Below, piece by piece: positions 44,770 to 56,600 of a stretch of DNA of 64,000 bases; the first letter of the stretch is position 1, and each line of letters opens with the position of its first letter. The notes beneath the pieces were generated by a model that was not told the DNA's origin, searched no databases, and was given only the letters and a program-made list of their open reading frames with translations. Source of the stretch: Scedosporium boydii (lineage: Eukaryota > Ascomycota > Sordariomycetes > Microascales > Microascaceae); the NCBI GenBank assembly GCA_002221725.1, contig NJFT01000019.1, forward strand, positions 62,001 to 126,000, given 5' to 3'. The translations under genes were made by a program, and so were the position numbers.

Positions 44770-45526
44770 ATGGGTATGACGTACCACGTTCCTAGAGTTT
44801 ATCATCGGACTGTACTGACTTCGCTCCGTAGATGACCACCATCACCACCATCACAGACACAGGAGGAGGGTATACGTCGAGGGACCGACTTACCCGACAA
44901 GAACGATCAAAAAGAAGACGACTGTAGTTTACATCCCTCCACCATGTCCACCTTCTCCACCCCCGGCGCCATGTCCACCGCCGGTCATCGTGGTACCTCC
45001 ACCACCTCGCCCACCGCCACCACTCCCTCTTCCGCCTCCGCCAGTCATCTGCCCCGTGCCGGAACCGAAGCCGCCCCCACCACCTATCTGTGAGCCGGAA
45101 CCGGAACCGGAACCGCCTTGTATCATCGAGGTAGATGTAGAGTCATCATCGGGGAGGTCATCCAAGTCCTCCCGCTCGAGCAAGTCAAGGCGGAAGAGCC
45201 GGAGCCGGAGCCGAAGCCGGAGCCGACGCCGGGATAGAGAGATTTATGTCGAAAGGGAGAGAGTTATTCCCATTGAGGTCGAGAGAGAGAGGCTCGTTCC
45301 CATCAAAATCCCCGTGCCCTATCCTGTCCCAGTAGAAAGACGGGTTGAGCCTAAACCAGAACCACGTCCACAGCCCCGGCCACAACCCCGGCCGGCCTAC
45401 AGATATGTCGACGTGCCGGTGTATGAGAGGAGGAGCCCGTCGCCGTCGAGCGTTTCCAGCGTTTGTGAGGAGACGGAAATTGTTGTCGTTGATGAGCGAG
45501 GACGCGCTCGGCAGTACTCTGATTGA
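44770..45526 (+). CDS. His-, Pro- and SR-rich orphan protein
   Basis: Two exons, 44770-44773 and 44832-45526, giving 232 aa. Exon 1 carries only ATG plus one base; splicing yields MDDHHHHHHRHRRRVYVEG. Distinct blocks follow: KKKTTVVYIPPP; a polyproline region with repeated PPPP (about 40-90); EPEPEPEPP; a Ser-rich acidic stretch; RSRSRSRSRRRDRE (about 132-150); IPIEVERERLVPIKIPVPYP, an alternating hydrophobic segment; and a PRPQPRPQPRP segment before EEEIVVVDERGRARQYSD-like acidic/basic ends. No cysteine-rich fold, signal peptide or membrane segment is seen. The RS block suggests nuclear or RNA-linked localisation, but the function is unknown. Intron bases GTATGA ... CGTAG fit consensus. Confidence 0.7.
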
Positions 45527-47933
45527 TTTGGAAAATATTTGGATTCTTTGTTGTATGATTTATTCAGATACGTGTTACGACTATGGGTAGAGCCTTATGA
45601 ACATGACATCACGGAAATGTTGGATGGCGGCAGGTATGACAGCGGCATTTGGTATGATGAGAACTACTTCGTAGTTTTCGAGTTTATATTATGAACCAGA
45701 TTCTTGAACGTGATTCATAGAAAGATAGCCCAGGGCTTGATCTGACCAATATGTAGCCACTACTGAGACTTGATGGGACGTTAAAGTTGACATTCGACCA
45801 AAAAACCCCAAACAGAATCAGGATATCACATCAAAGTCAACAAGTGGTCGCGTGTTGTCCCAGCAGCCATCACTAATTCCATCTTTCGCGTTTCACATCT
45901 TCTAGGAAAAGTGAGCCGAGAATTACCTTGGGAACGCCTGGACATACGCGACATATCCTAGTAAGAAACTATTGCAAATGATTTTACTTTTCATCTGATA
46001 TTTCTGAGACTCTTCACATCCTTTACTCTTTCCATGTTTCACTGGGAGGGCACATGAGGAGGGCAGCCATTCCTGGGGTAAAGGTAAAGGGGGGATGACG
46101 TCCCTGCGAAGGTCCGTGAGAAGGAAGGTCGGGTCGATGTCAAGGCTTGAATTGGGGAGCGGCTGGGGTAGCAGTCCGAAGGCGATGCCCGGCTGTCACC
46201 ACTCTGAAGTTGTGCCAAGCTGCCATCTAAGCACACGGACAGATCGCAACGTCGTACACTTCCACCCCTGAAGGTCGTAGTTGGTGTACAAGTAGAACTC
46301 CGAGAAAAGTGCGTGCATCTCCGTCCTGTAGCCTGCCAACCCCTCAAACCTTATCTCCAGTGCTTCGATGCACCAGCGAGCCGCCCATTTCATTTATTTT
46401 TAAAATGTGGCTGTGTGTCTCCACGAAGCAAAGCTGAAGAAGAACCGCTGCAGGGTGATGAGCACTGCATCACTGAGCAATCATTGATGCTGTGTCCCGT
46501 CCCTGGAACGCCAGTGCTGTCCATTGTTGTTAATAGAAAAACTGTCCTCCGTCCCCGCCTCCTACGCTGTACCGCACCTGCAGAAATGATGAAACTTACT
46601 CGAGACTCCTGAAAGTATTGCCGAACTTGGGCGCCTGCCAGAGCATCTGGAGATGTGTTTCAGATTTTTCCTTTATGGTATAATATGCGAAGTTCCAAAT
46701 AGCCTTCTAGTTCCTTGCCAGTGGTCAATGAAGCCAATTAAGAGGGCCCGGACTCTGTTCGTTCGCCGAGTGCATTCGCAAAAAGATGCATCAAGGTGTT
46801 CGGTGACACAATACTGAGGTGAAATAAATGTCTCAGTCTCACAACAGTACTAATAAAAGAAAGAGCTCGAAAACCAGCCAGACTTTGATGGGGATGCTGT
46901 AACACGATGCTTCATGCATATATTCTACGAAGTAAGAAAGTTGAGTGTTACCAGTCTAGGGAGCCCTGGGGAATCGAAGTGAGAGCCCGGCCATTCCAGG
47001 TCACGATATCACAAAAGCCAACTCCGATAAGCCGAGCAAGGCGGTCGGAATAAGGTCTGGATTGAAACTGCAGAATGGAACGCGAGTCTAGAACCCGACA
47101 ACCACCGCCATCTTGGTTGATGAAGAATAAGCGTCTTCGAATGGTTCAATAGAGATCAGGGATCTGAAATGCTTGTTTTACGCTCGGCCGTGTATCCTTC
47201 CGCCCAAGATCGCCCCGGTTTACCTTGATCACGATCCGCCTGGATGAATGAGCGTTGTGGCGATCATATCTCAGATATGAAAAACTCATCTCCTTTGATT
47301 CGGTCTGATCTGTCAAGAGGATTGCGTATGCACAGGCAGAGAGGCGCCCACCGATTGAGGGAAGCTCATGAGCTGGAGCAGGGTTAGAGAGATCGGACTA
47401 CGATAAACACTTGGCAAAATGAGGTAAATGAAGTTAAGGTGTGTTGCTCAATCCGGGGATTTGTTATTCTTTCTTCGGCAGGGTTTCAGGAGCCTGCGAC
47501 TTCTTCATCCAAGGTTTCGATTCGTCGCAAGGTGGGTGTGTAAAGGGCACATTGCGGAGAAGTGTAATTCATGAGTGAGATCTTGGGCTATCGCTGACGC
47601 CGGCTGTCCACACCATCATCCATTCCTTTTCTCTCCTCGCCGCTACGTGAAGGGTTCGAGGATGGACCGCCGTGCAGAGACCGAAACGTTCTCAGCCACA
47701 CGGGCACACCTAAAGATTGCGAAGTGTGTGACTGGATGGAGGACTTCCGTCTCTTTTCCAGACAGAGGAGGTTAGAGGATCTTAAGAAGAGTGGCGTAAC
47801 AATCATCTGAAGGATCCAAATGATAAATTTAGTTCCAAAGGATGGTGTCTAAGCACGAAGATCGAGGCTTGGGCCAGTGTCGAAACGGTCACCCGAGCCA
47901 GCCCTTTTGTCGACACTCTCTAGCGTAGCCAGG

Positions 47934-47969
47934 TGTTGTTGTTGTTGTTTGTTGTTGTTGTTGTTGTTT
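47934..47969 (+). repeat. GTT trinucleotide microsatellite
   Basis: Repeated GTT units interrupted once (GTTTGTT). It lies in the gene-free island and is expected to vary in length between isolates. Confidence 0.85.
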
Positions 47970-50885
47970 CTGGATTTGAACTGGATGCTTTCAAATTGCT
48001 GTTTGGCGATCCCCCTACCATTCACAGCAAAACACGTCACGAGTCTCACCTAGCGTTGGCTGGCTGAAGCCTCGCAAAAGCTCGATCAAGTGCTGTGGGC
48101 AAGACACCATCTACTTCGTCCTTCGTAGTCTACTTCGTACTCATAGAAACCCTGCCGGACTGTCAGCTCAAGGTTTGACAGCCAACTTCCAAGAATAGAC
48201 TGATTATTATTAGTGCAATCTTGTGTCGCAAATAAGCATGGCGCCTCTTCCCCAGACTAACAGCGCCTTACCAGCAAAATGACACTGACGCCACCAAAGC
48301 AAGAAGATCGAGAAAAGCAATGAAATCCCTGAAGTGTTTCCGAGAATGGGTTAGTGCTTCGTAGGGTTTAGAGGAGGTTTAGCCTGTTTTGTATTAGTTT
48401 GGTGCTCTCATCTTCCAGGCCGTTTGAGGCGCTTTCTCCATCTTGCCAAGTGCCCATTTCTTCGAGACTCGAGTCCATTCGAGTCCTCCAAGTCCCAAAT
48501 GTTGAAACATTCTAATCTATACGGGACGAGTTGTCTTAGATGTTGCTTCTCGTGGCTGTAAGAGGTATTAATTCATCCCACATTCAATTTCCATCACATG
48601 CAGGAACCGGGCGAGATGTTTCACGGGTTCTTCTTGCCGCTGCAGCCATTAAAACCTCGCTAGGAAGGGGCGGGTGGCAGAGGATGATTGGAAGGTACAT
48701 AAAGATTATGAAGTAATTTATGTGGGTAATCCAATCCAGTGCGACGCTCAACTACGAAGTAACTGAAGTAACTGGGCAAGGACGATGGATGGAGGAAACT
48801 ATTCAATGTTACTTCACACTTCATACTAAGTCGGAGGCCCCTTGGTTATTTCCTGTGACCAATTGACTTCGGCGTGTCTTGCTTGGCGCCGTTGCTCACG
48901 CTGGGACAAAACGTGAAGTCGAAGTCGGAGATTATAGCAAGCTTTAATATTACAGACTCCGCTTCGAGTGGACTAAACCATCCAGTACGAGGAGATGGAC
49001 TCTCCGTTGAAGAACTGTCTGTCCATCTTAATGAAAGTTGGACAAATTCTCGTACCACCCACGCCCACGATGAAGACTCCACAGGCTTTTGTCTTCCCCA
49101 GATCCTTGTTGCCTAGCTGCAGCAAATTACATACTTCGTACACCGCTTGGGAAAACCCACTTGGGGAGTGATGGATGGAATTTCGCGCAAGTAGTCAAGT
49201 TGCCCACGTGGGAGACAGATTGAGAAGTTAATCCGTATTGAAGGGGTCAAGATGACGTCTGGGAAAACCATCGATGGATCAAAAAGGTTGTCCTCAGGTC
49301 CGTATTCAATGGCACGTTGCCCCAACCGGCCCTCCGCACCGATGCGAGATGCTTATCATCTAAACTACTTCGTATCAAACTGTCAAAGATGCTTGCCTCG
49401 TTGTGGCCACCTGCCCTGGATGCTGCCGTTGGGCACCTCTATTCGTTTCGTGTTTTATTTTCTCGATCGCCCGGTATTCGATCCGGATGGTTGGGTCAAA
49501 GGCTCGAACAGAGCCTGCGTATCTGTGCCAATCAAGCCCCAGCCACTGCGAACGCCCTGCAGAGCCCCTTTCCGTCAGAATAGTGTTCACTTGGAGTTTG
49601 TGTTCATTTACAACCCCACGCCTGCGTTCTGCAGGAGAGCCAACATTGAATGATTCTCTCTCTTCGTTTTCTCGGTCACCACACTTGGGGGCTAGGAATA
49701 GACTAGCCCTGGACATACGAAGTGGTGGCAGTATCGAAAGGCAAACCCTAGTCCTCAGCTTCTTCGTGTTTACTACAATCTTTTTCTTACAATTCCCTTA
49801 TCTGATAACGGCGAGCAAGATCTTGATAGCTACCACACAATGTCTGTATCTTTTCACACCTCCTCTCGAAGTCCGAGCCGAAGCACAGATCTGATGTGTG
49901 GATTACTTCGCAAGAGCCAGTGAATCCGGGGTTTCCCCAGGTTGGATGACAGTTGATATTCCACAGCTCACGAAACCGGCTCGGTGCAGGTTCTAGGTAG
50001 TACAGGGGCCACTTTTTGTATAGGAGGAGTGAAAGGAAATAGATATATCCAGGTAATATACGATATCCCTGCGAAACCGGGGCCTAGAACTGTCGTGATG
50101 GTTCCTCAGAAAAACGAAGTACCTGATATCACAAAATTTGAGAGCAACGGGGTTTACATCCTAATACTTCGTACATCATAGAGCTCGGCCAGTTCTAGTT
50201 CACTGCGATGCATATACACTACTATTACGCTTCAGCCGTGGGGACTCGCAACGGCCGGGCCCTTCCCCCACAGTTGCTCCAGATGTTATGCGGATAAGTT
50301 TCCCCAAGGAGAGGAATCAAGAAAAGGGTTCAATTGTGTGTGTGTTGTCATTGATGCAACTTGGGCATATTGGTATTAGCTTCAAGCCCGCCTGTGCTTG
50401 GTTGCCGACTTGGTCTTTTAGGTTAGAGTACCTGCAGTGTTAGCGCCAACCTCCTGCATGATACATGAAGACAGGAAATGGGATTCCCTTTTCCAGCACG
50501 ATTCCCGATGTACCGTCCTTTGGACAAGGAGATCGGAATCTTCCAGGCCGGTTCGAACTTGCGAAGTGTACGCTGCATCTACGAAGTAGTTTACTGGTGG
50601 TTGGTGAGTGCGTTGAAAAGGAGTCTTTGTGTGTCCATCCGTATCTTCTAATTCAGTGCGCCAGAGCTTCAAAACATCATCGTGTTGCCATGGCTGACCA
50701 GGCTAGTTGTCTCCTTGTGCTGCAGGCCATACACCTACTGATTAATCTAACACCTTTTCTGAGAGGGTTGTGTCTGTGGCATCTGTTGAGACGTTCGATA
50801 TGCACTCTTTGACACCTTGAACATTGAGCTGGGATCTCTCAAGATGTTCTGTCAGATGAACCCGCTTGGCAGGCCCCATTTATCC

Positions 50886-50906
50886 TGACAGGACAGGACA
50901 GGACAA
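50886..50906 (+). repeat. GGACA pentanucleotide repeat
   Basis: Three to four tandem copies of the pentamer in the sequence TGACAGGACAGGACAGGACA. Short simple repeat without known role. Confidence 0.7.
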
Positions 50907-52600
50907 TGAAAAAGCCTCGTGCCTCGACCGTGCGTTGTTGACAAGGGATTCCGAACTGGGGGAAATTGGACCTTGCTTCATCCAAAAGCCGCGGCTGGCG
51001 TCGATGCATTTCTGCAAGCCATTGTTTGCTTGACATCTATCGAAATGATTCTTCTTTTCTTTTTGGCTCTCCCTTTGTTCCATCATCTCTTTGTGAAGAC
51101 GGCCTGGTCGAAGAAAAGATTTGTCTTCCTCTCGCATCACCTCCTATTACCTACCTCCTAGCAATAATCCGAAGACACTGCTTGAAGCCGTCGATTCTGA
51201 TACATTCGCTTCTCTAAGTCAACTTCAGATAGAAGGATGGAAACCTGCCCTTGGAAGAAATCCCATGGAGTCTCAAGATTGAATTTGAGCATTCAAGACT
51301 CATCAATCCAGCAGTCTAGGCCCCTGGGTGCGGCAGTTGAGATCCGACTCGGACGACTTGATCAATCGCATGCAAAGTACTTGTACGAAGTACCACAGTA
51401 CCACCTTCCATCAACAGTGCTCTGACCGCCCAATTCCTCCTCTGCTTTGTCAATTAATTCCCCCCTAACTTCATATTGATGTGGATTGCCCGACCCCCTT
51501 CGCCAGCCATCGCATTGCCAGCCATGTCACAGGCTACACTCCAAACAGCCCAAGACTCCTGGATCCAAAGGCCATTATTACAGGGACTTATTAATACTAC
51601 CTCGACAATACCAAACTTCGGCACCTCTGGCACGCTGATGGCTCTTCCACTTAGCCTCACCTTGTGTGTGATGCGAGAGTTCCTCTTACCTCTGGGAAAC
51701 TTGGGATTAACAAGCCATCTTCTTCACTTCTGAAGACAGCTGTGCATTGTTTGGGGTGGAAATTACAATCCCCAACAGACCGACAAAACTATGCAGACAC
51801 ATGAGATGAAAGTGCTCTCTCGATTTATGAGATGCAACAGAATCTCTGCCTTCCGCCGAAACTGCGCAAGATCTTCGCCTCGAAAGTCTTATTGACTGCC
51901 CGGATATCAGCCTCCGGGGGCAAGGTGCGAGGATTGATTGGATGCCGGATGAGCCAGGTTCCTCGAGCCCTGCATTCTGAACTCTGGTACGACTTTGTTG
52001 ATGCAAGTGCCAGATTGCTATCCCAGTGTCTGAAGTATTCCGTACATGCCGCTGTTGTGCTCTCGAGCTCGATGGGGCGACAGAAACCGTTGCACCTCAT
52101 GTCTGCTGTACTTTGTACATTTGCCCAGCCATGCCCCCCAATGTCCCGTGCCCCAATGCAAAGAGCATCGAAGTTGGACTGTCACTTTTGATGTAGCGGT
52201 ACAAGCATCCTCTCCTCTCCGAAGCCTGCAAGCGAGTGTTTCCTGTGTTCCCTGTACCGGCAAGGTACTCCTTATCACCCACCCGCACTTGCACCTGGGA
52301 CTTGTGACAGGAACCGGATTCCTGATGTACGAAGTACACTGCAGACACGCTACACATGTACACTAGCCTCCTGCACACGGTTCAGGTTATCCTGTAATAC
52401 TGTGACACTGCAACCTCCAAGCCTGTACGAAGAAGGAGTGTCGAAACAGATTTAGATCGAGACCTTTGGTGAATTGGAGGCGTTGAGAGGCTATTATGGC
52501 AGTCCTTATTTTCGTGTTTACTTCGTACTTGTAGCAGGATGAAAGACGGTGTGCTGCTGGCTTTCGTCTTCCCGTCGAACTGTTGAAGGTTCAGTGTTCA

Positions 52601-53630
52601 CAATGTTTAACGGTACTCTCTGCCCTCCACTAATACGACTTCTTACACTACGCTACAACTCGGCTAGCGTTGTCTCTCTCTCTCTGTCTCTCACTCTAAT
52701 TTCTCTTCATACATAGCGTACAGCCGTTGTATGCAGAAGAGACCCAGGAAACACCCACTAGTCCCCCACCCCCTTTGCATTTCCCTCTTGTTACCCGCGG
52801 GCCATTCTGCATTCGATCTCATTTAATCTTTTTTTCCTTGTTCTATTACTTCTTCCCTCCTCCACTCTCACACGCCCCCTCGTCCTCACAACCACCCAGA
52901 CATTAGATTTGGACTCAGGACCAGGGCTTCATGGTAACGTCAATTCGTGCTTCTGTTGATTCAGGTCGTCTTCTGGTTCAGGACGCAACAGAAAGAAACG
53001 AAGAAGGAAAACAGAAGAGAAGAATAGTAGGTACGCCATTTATGCCGACAAGATCTCCTACGTCCCACTCCCTTCCATCGTCGAGATTGGACTCCCGTTA
53101 CGGCTTCGCTCACTGCACGTCAATTCGCTCGCCTTCTCCTTTATCATTGCCCCAAGTCCTCGGTGGGGACAACCTCCTGATGGTGAAGGACTCCGAAGAG
53201 ACTGACACCCGGCCCCGCGATCTTTGACAGTAGATTTCTACCGATCTCTCCGAATCTGCCTTCATTTCGAAACGTGACCACGACGACCTCTGCTTCCGAC
53301 GTGTACTCTTTCACTTCCCGGTCCCGTTCACTTGCTCCTAGTCAACTCGGATTCTTGACGACCGGTTTGCTATAGTGGCTATCCCTAGGTATGCCAATCC
53401 CCGCCTGCCTTGGGGCTATTCACATCATCGCCCGGTCGCGTTTGTAGAAGAATACGTTCGCCGCGCTGCCTGACCTCTCCTCCGTCTAACAGACCTCACA
53501 AACAGCCGATTCCATACCTGCGCCTCTCCGGATGACCTCTTCGAGTCGGCCCTGAATAATTCGCATATCTAGAGCCTCTCGTAGGCGCCACTCGCCTTCC
53601 TCCTCGCCGCCGAATAACCGAGCAGCGACC
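52601..53630 (+). other. bem3 promoter and CT-rich leader
   Basis: About 1 kb before the bem3 start. CT-rich stretches (52670-52880) look like a transcription start region. An upstream frame of 98 codons (52931-53227) lies in the leader; it could be a uORF or be partly removed by an intron. No other gene is visible. Confidence 0.5.
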
Positions 53631-56600
53631 ATGATGGCTGGCTCAGTCTCCACCCCGAGGGTGAATGGTGGCCAGACACCACCTCGGAATTCGTCCATTG
53701 ATTCCGCAATCTCTGCCATATCCTCAAAATCCCTGCCCGCAAAGGGCGCCGCCGCATCAGAACCCTCCACAACCAGTGCCGATATTGCCCATTTAATAAA
53801 AACGGCCGGGAGTGCAGAGGCTGTGATACAGTATCTTTTGAAAGAAAAGAATTCCCAAGCACAGCAGAATTCCCAACTATGGAGGCTTGTCGACAAACAG
53901 CGTGCCATGATCCTGGGCCTGAACAAGGATTTGGAGCGAGCCTTGAAAGACAAAGAAAAGTACCGCAAGAAGCTTAAGGAAGTCCTTGCACTGCCTGAGC
54001 TTAGCAGGGCTTTCGAGACACGGGCTTCGGGCGACTCTCCTGCCTCTGCAAACACTCCAGACTCTAACAAGGATCGCTCAGCTAAGGCCGGCGACCTCGC
54101 GAAGACACAGGTTCTCAGTGTTGCAGTGCCCGACTCCCCCAACCTTGATTCCGACAGCCAGAAGCATTCGCCGGTAGATATGACGATGGCTCCCTATCCA
54201 ATTACGCCACCGGCCGACAATCCCAATCCACCCCACTCGGCTGTCGGTGAACTTTTGGACCCTGCTCATATAATGCCAAAGCCCGAAGAGCATGCCCTTG
54301 ATGGGTACAACCACGTGGCAGAGGAGCAAGCTGCCGATGAGTCGCGAAGAGGCGACGCGAACCAACAAATAAAGGACCTTCCTATCAGCTTCTCCATCCC
54401 TCCATCGAGAAGCCTACCCAGCGACCCGCCTAGCGTCCCTCCCCCACGACCCCCGCCGGCTCTTCCGACAGGGCTTCCCTCCGCGCCTCAACCTGGCGGC
54501 GAGCATGGCCTTGGTCAATTTCCTGCTCCGCCTCCGAGAAAAGCTCCTCCTGCTCCCCTCCAACTTGGCAAAGGTCAGAAGCCTGGTGTCGCCGATGACG
54601 AGGAGACCGACACGGACTACGATGACATCCTGGAAGTAGATGAAATCGTCGATGAAAAGCGAGGCCGACGGAGGACGAGGGAAGAGGATGAACGTGACCG
54701 ACACGCCCAAGCCGTGAAGGAAGCCGAAGCCAGAAGTCTCTCTAAGAAGAGCAAGAGCCCGAAGAGCCAGCAAACACCTACTGTGATGCATGAGCGCGGC
54801 AAGGACTCTGCGACCATTCCCATCAGCCCAAGACACGTGCCTTCTGCTCCTGCAATTCGGGAAACCGTTGTGCAGTCTTCTCTTGACGGTATGATGAATG
54901 GAGATCTCGGAATGCCACCTGCTTTGCTTAGTCCTGGACTTCCCTCGAGCCCACGGCCATTCGGCATGGGAGGACTACGCACCCCTCTTCTAGGTGCCTC
55001 TCCGCCAATGTCTCCCCGCGGTATGACGCTAGCGAACGCACCGCCACTCTCTCCCCGACCTCCCCGACAACCCATTCCTCTCCCTCCCTCCGCTCAGCTT
55101 ACAACTGGACCAATGACATCGAACACCTCCTTGGCCACACCCACCCCCAAGCCCTTGACGATCAACAGGATTAGCGCGGAGAACTCACCTTCAACCCCGG
55201 AGTCCCAGCACCAAGATAGTCCTACTCACCGGACCCACATCTTCAAGGGACTCGTGACGGACGAGTACCCTGATTTGCTGATGCCGCCCAATGCCCTGCC
55301 GTCAGTCGAAGTCCGTGTCGCTTCCTCGAGGATGAAGCCATCTAGAGCCAGTTTGCTCTCACTCACGCAACTTGAGGAGGACCCAGTCTTCACTCTTGCC
55401 ATCGTTTCTCGTGCCGATGGTGGTGAGCTTTGGCGCGTGGAGAAGGACTCGGCATCTCTCTCCAAGCTTGATTCGCGAATGAAGCAATGCGCCGCCTTCA
55501 CGGCAAGGACCCCGGATCGCTCGCTCTTCAGTGGGCATTCTCCCGCCAAACTTGATGCTAGGAGGGTTGCCCTCGATCACTACTTGGACGAATTGATGAA
55601 CTCCCCTCTTGATCATGATACTGCTGTAGAGCTGTGCAAGTATCTCTCCACCAACACACTGCCACCAAACTCGGAAGAGACCGTTGGTGTCAGGAAGAAG
55701 GTTGTTGCCGCTTCCACCCGAAAGGGAGCCGGAGGCCGCCCACTAATCAGCGGGTATCTCACCAAGCGTGGAAAGAATTTTGGCGGGTGGAAGGCGCGTT
55801 ACTTCGTCCTTGAAGGCCCACTTCTCAAATACTACGAGACTCCGGGCGGGGCCCATCTTGGCACGATCAAGCTGCAGAACGCTCAGATTGGCAAGCAGTC
55901 GCAACACCAGGACAACCAGTCCCCGGCTCGTGGACCGAACCCGCCGGATGAAATTGACAACCAATACCGCCATGCCTTCTTGATCCTGGAGCCCAAGAAG
56001 AAGGATACTAGCAGCCACGTCAAGCACGTCTTGTGCGCAGAAAGCGATATGGAGCGAGACCAGTGGGTCGAGACGCTTCTCCGGTGGATCGATTACCGAG
56101 ACCCTGACGATGACGATCAGCCCCAGCAGAAGCGAGGCCAACCCGAACGTCGCGGCTCCAATGACAACGCCGGTAAATCGTCCAAGGGTCAGCCGAGGAA
56201 GAAGCGCGAGCAGGGGAAGTCGCAGCATCAACCTTCTAACTCAGAGACGCTCATCGGAGTGAGCTATGACTCGACAACTGCGGGTGACACCCCTCAAGGC
56301 ATTCCGCGTGGCCGAAACGGTGGCGGAACCTCTGAGCGGCCTAGGACCGCAGGTGGTGAGCGTCCAAAGACTGGATCTGGCTTCGGGGGCAACGCTTACG
56401 ACGGTGAAGTCCAAATCCCCGTAATCTCCGCGCCTCGAGATCCTCAAGTCATCTCCGATTCCTCGTCGTGGGGTACCAAGATGGGACTTGTTACTCCTGG
56501 TCTCGCACCGCCGAGTTACGAAGAAAAGAAGCAGCGGAAGCGCAGCTTCTTCGGCTTCGGTCCCAAGACCAGGTCTTCATCCGATGGTCAAGACTCGCTC

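Larger units (their letters stand above)
45527..52600. other. Gene-free island of about 7 kb
   Basis: No frame with domain or splice support on either strand. The island holds 11 of the 19 perfect hairpin words (45665, 46926, 48131, 48753, 49132, 49366, 50165, 50580, 51384, 52328, 52520), several partial copies and a loop variant GTACTTTGTAC (52108-52118). A GTT microsatellite (47934-47969) and a GGACA repeat (50886-50906) also occur. One 84-codon frame from ATG 51479 to 51733 has a hydrophobic C-terminal end but no other support. No transposon features were seen. Confidence 0.6.

Noticed and set aside
44929..45183. Gly-rich minus-strand frame
   Set aside because: Antisense of the polyproline block (CCN codons read as GGN).
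49252..49894. Frames of 133 and 163 codons in the gene-free island
   Set aside because: Overlapping frames in several phases, no conserved motif, no splice support, biased composition.
51479..51733. 84-codon frame with hydrophobic C-terminal end
   Set aside because: Possible but unsupported; no domain, no promoter-like leader, single short frame in a repeat-word-rich island.
45527..52600. Secondary-metabolite cluster or transposon
   Set aside because: No synthase, transporter, P450, transposase, LTR or terminal inverted repeats could be seen.
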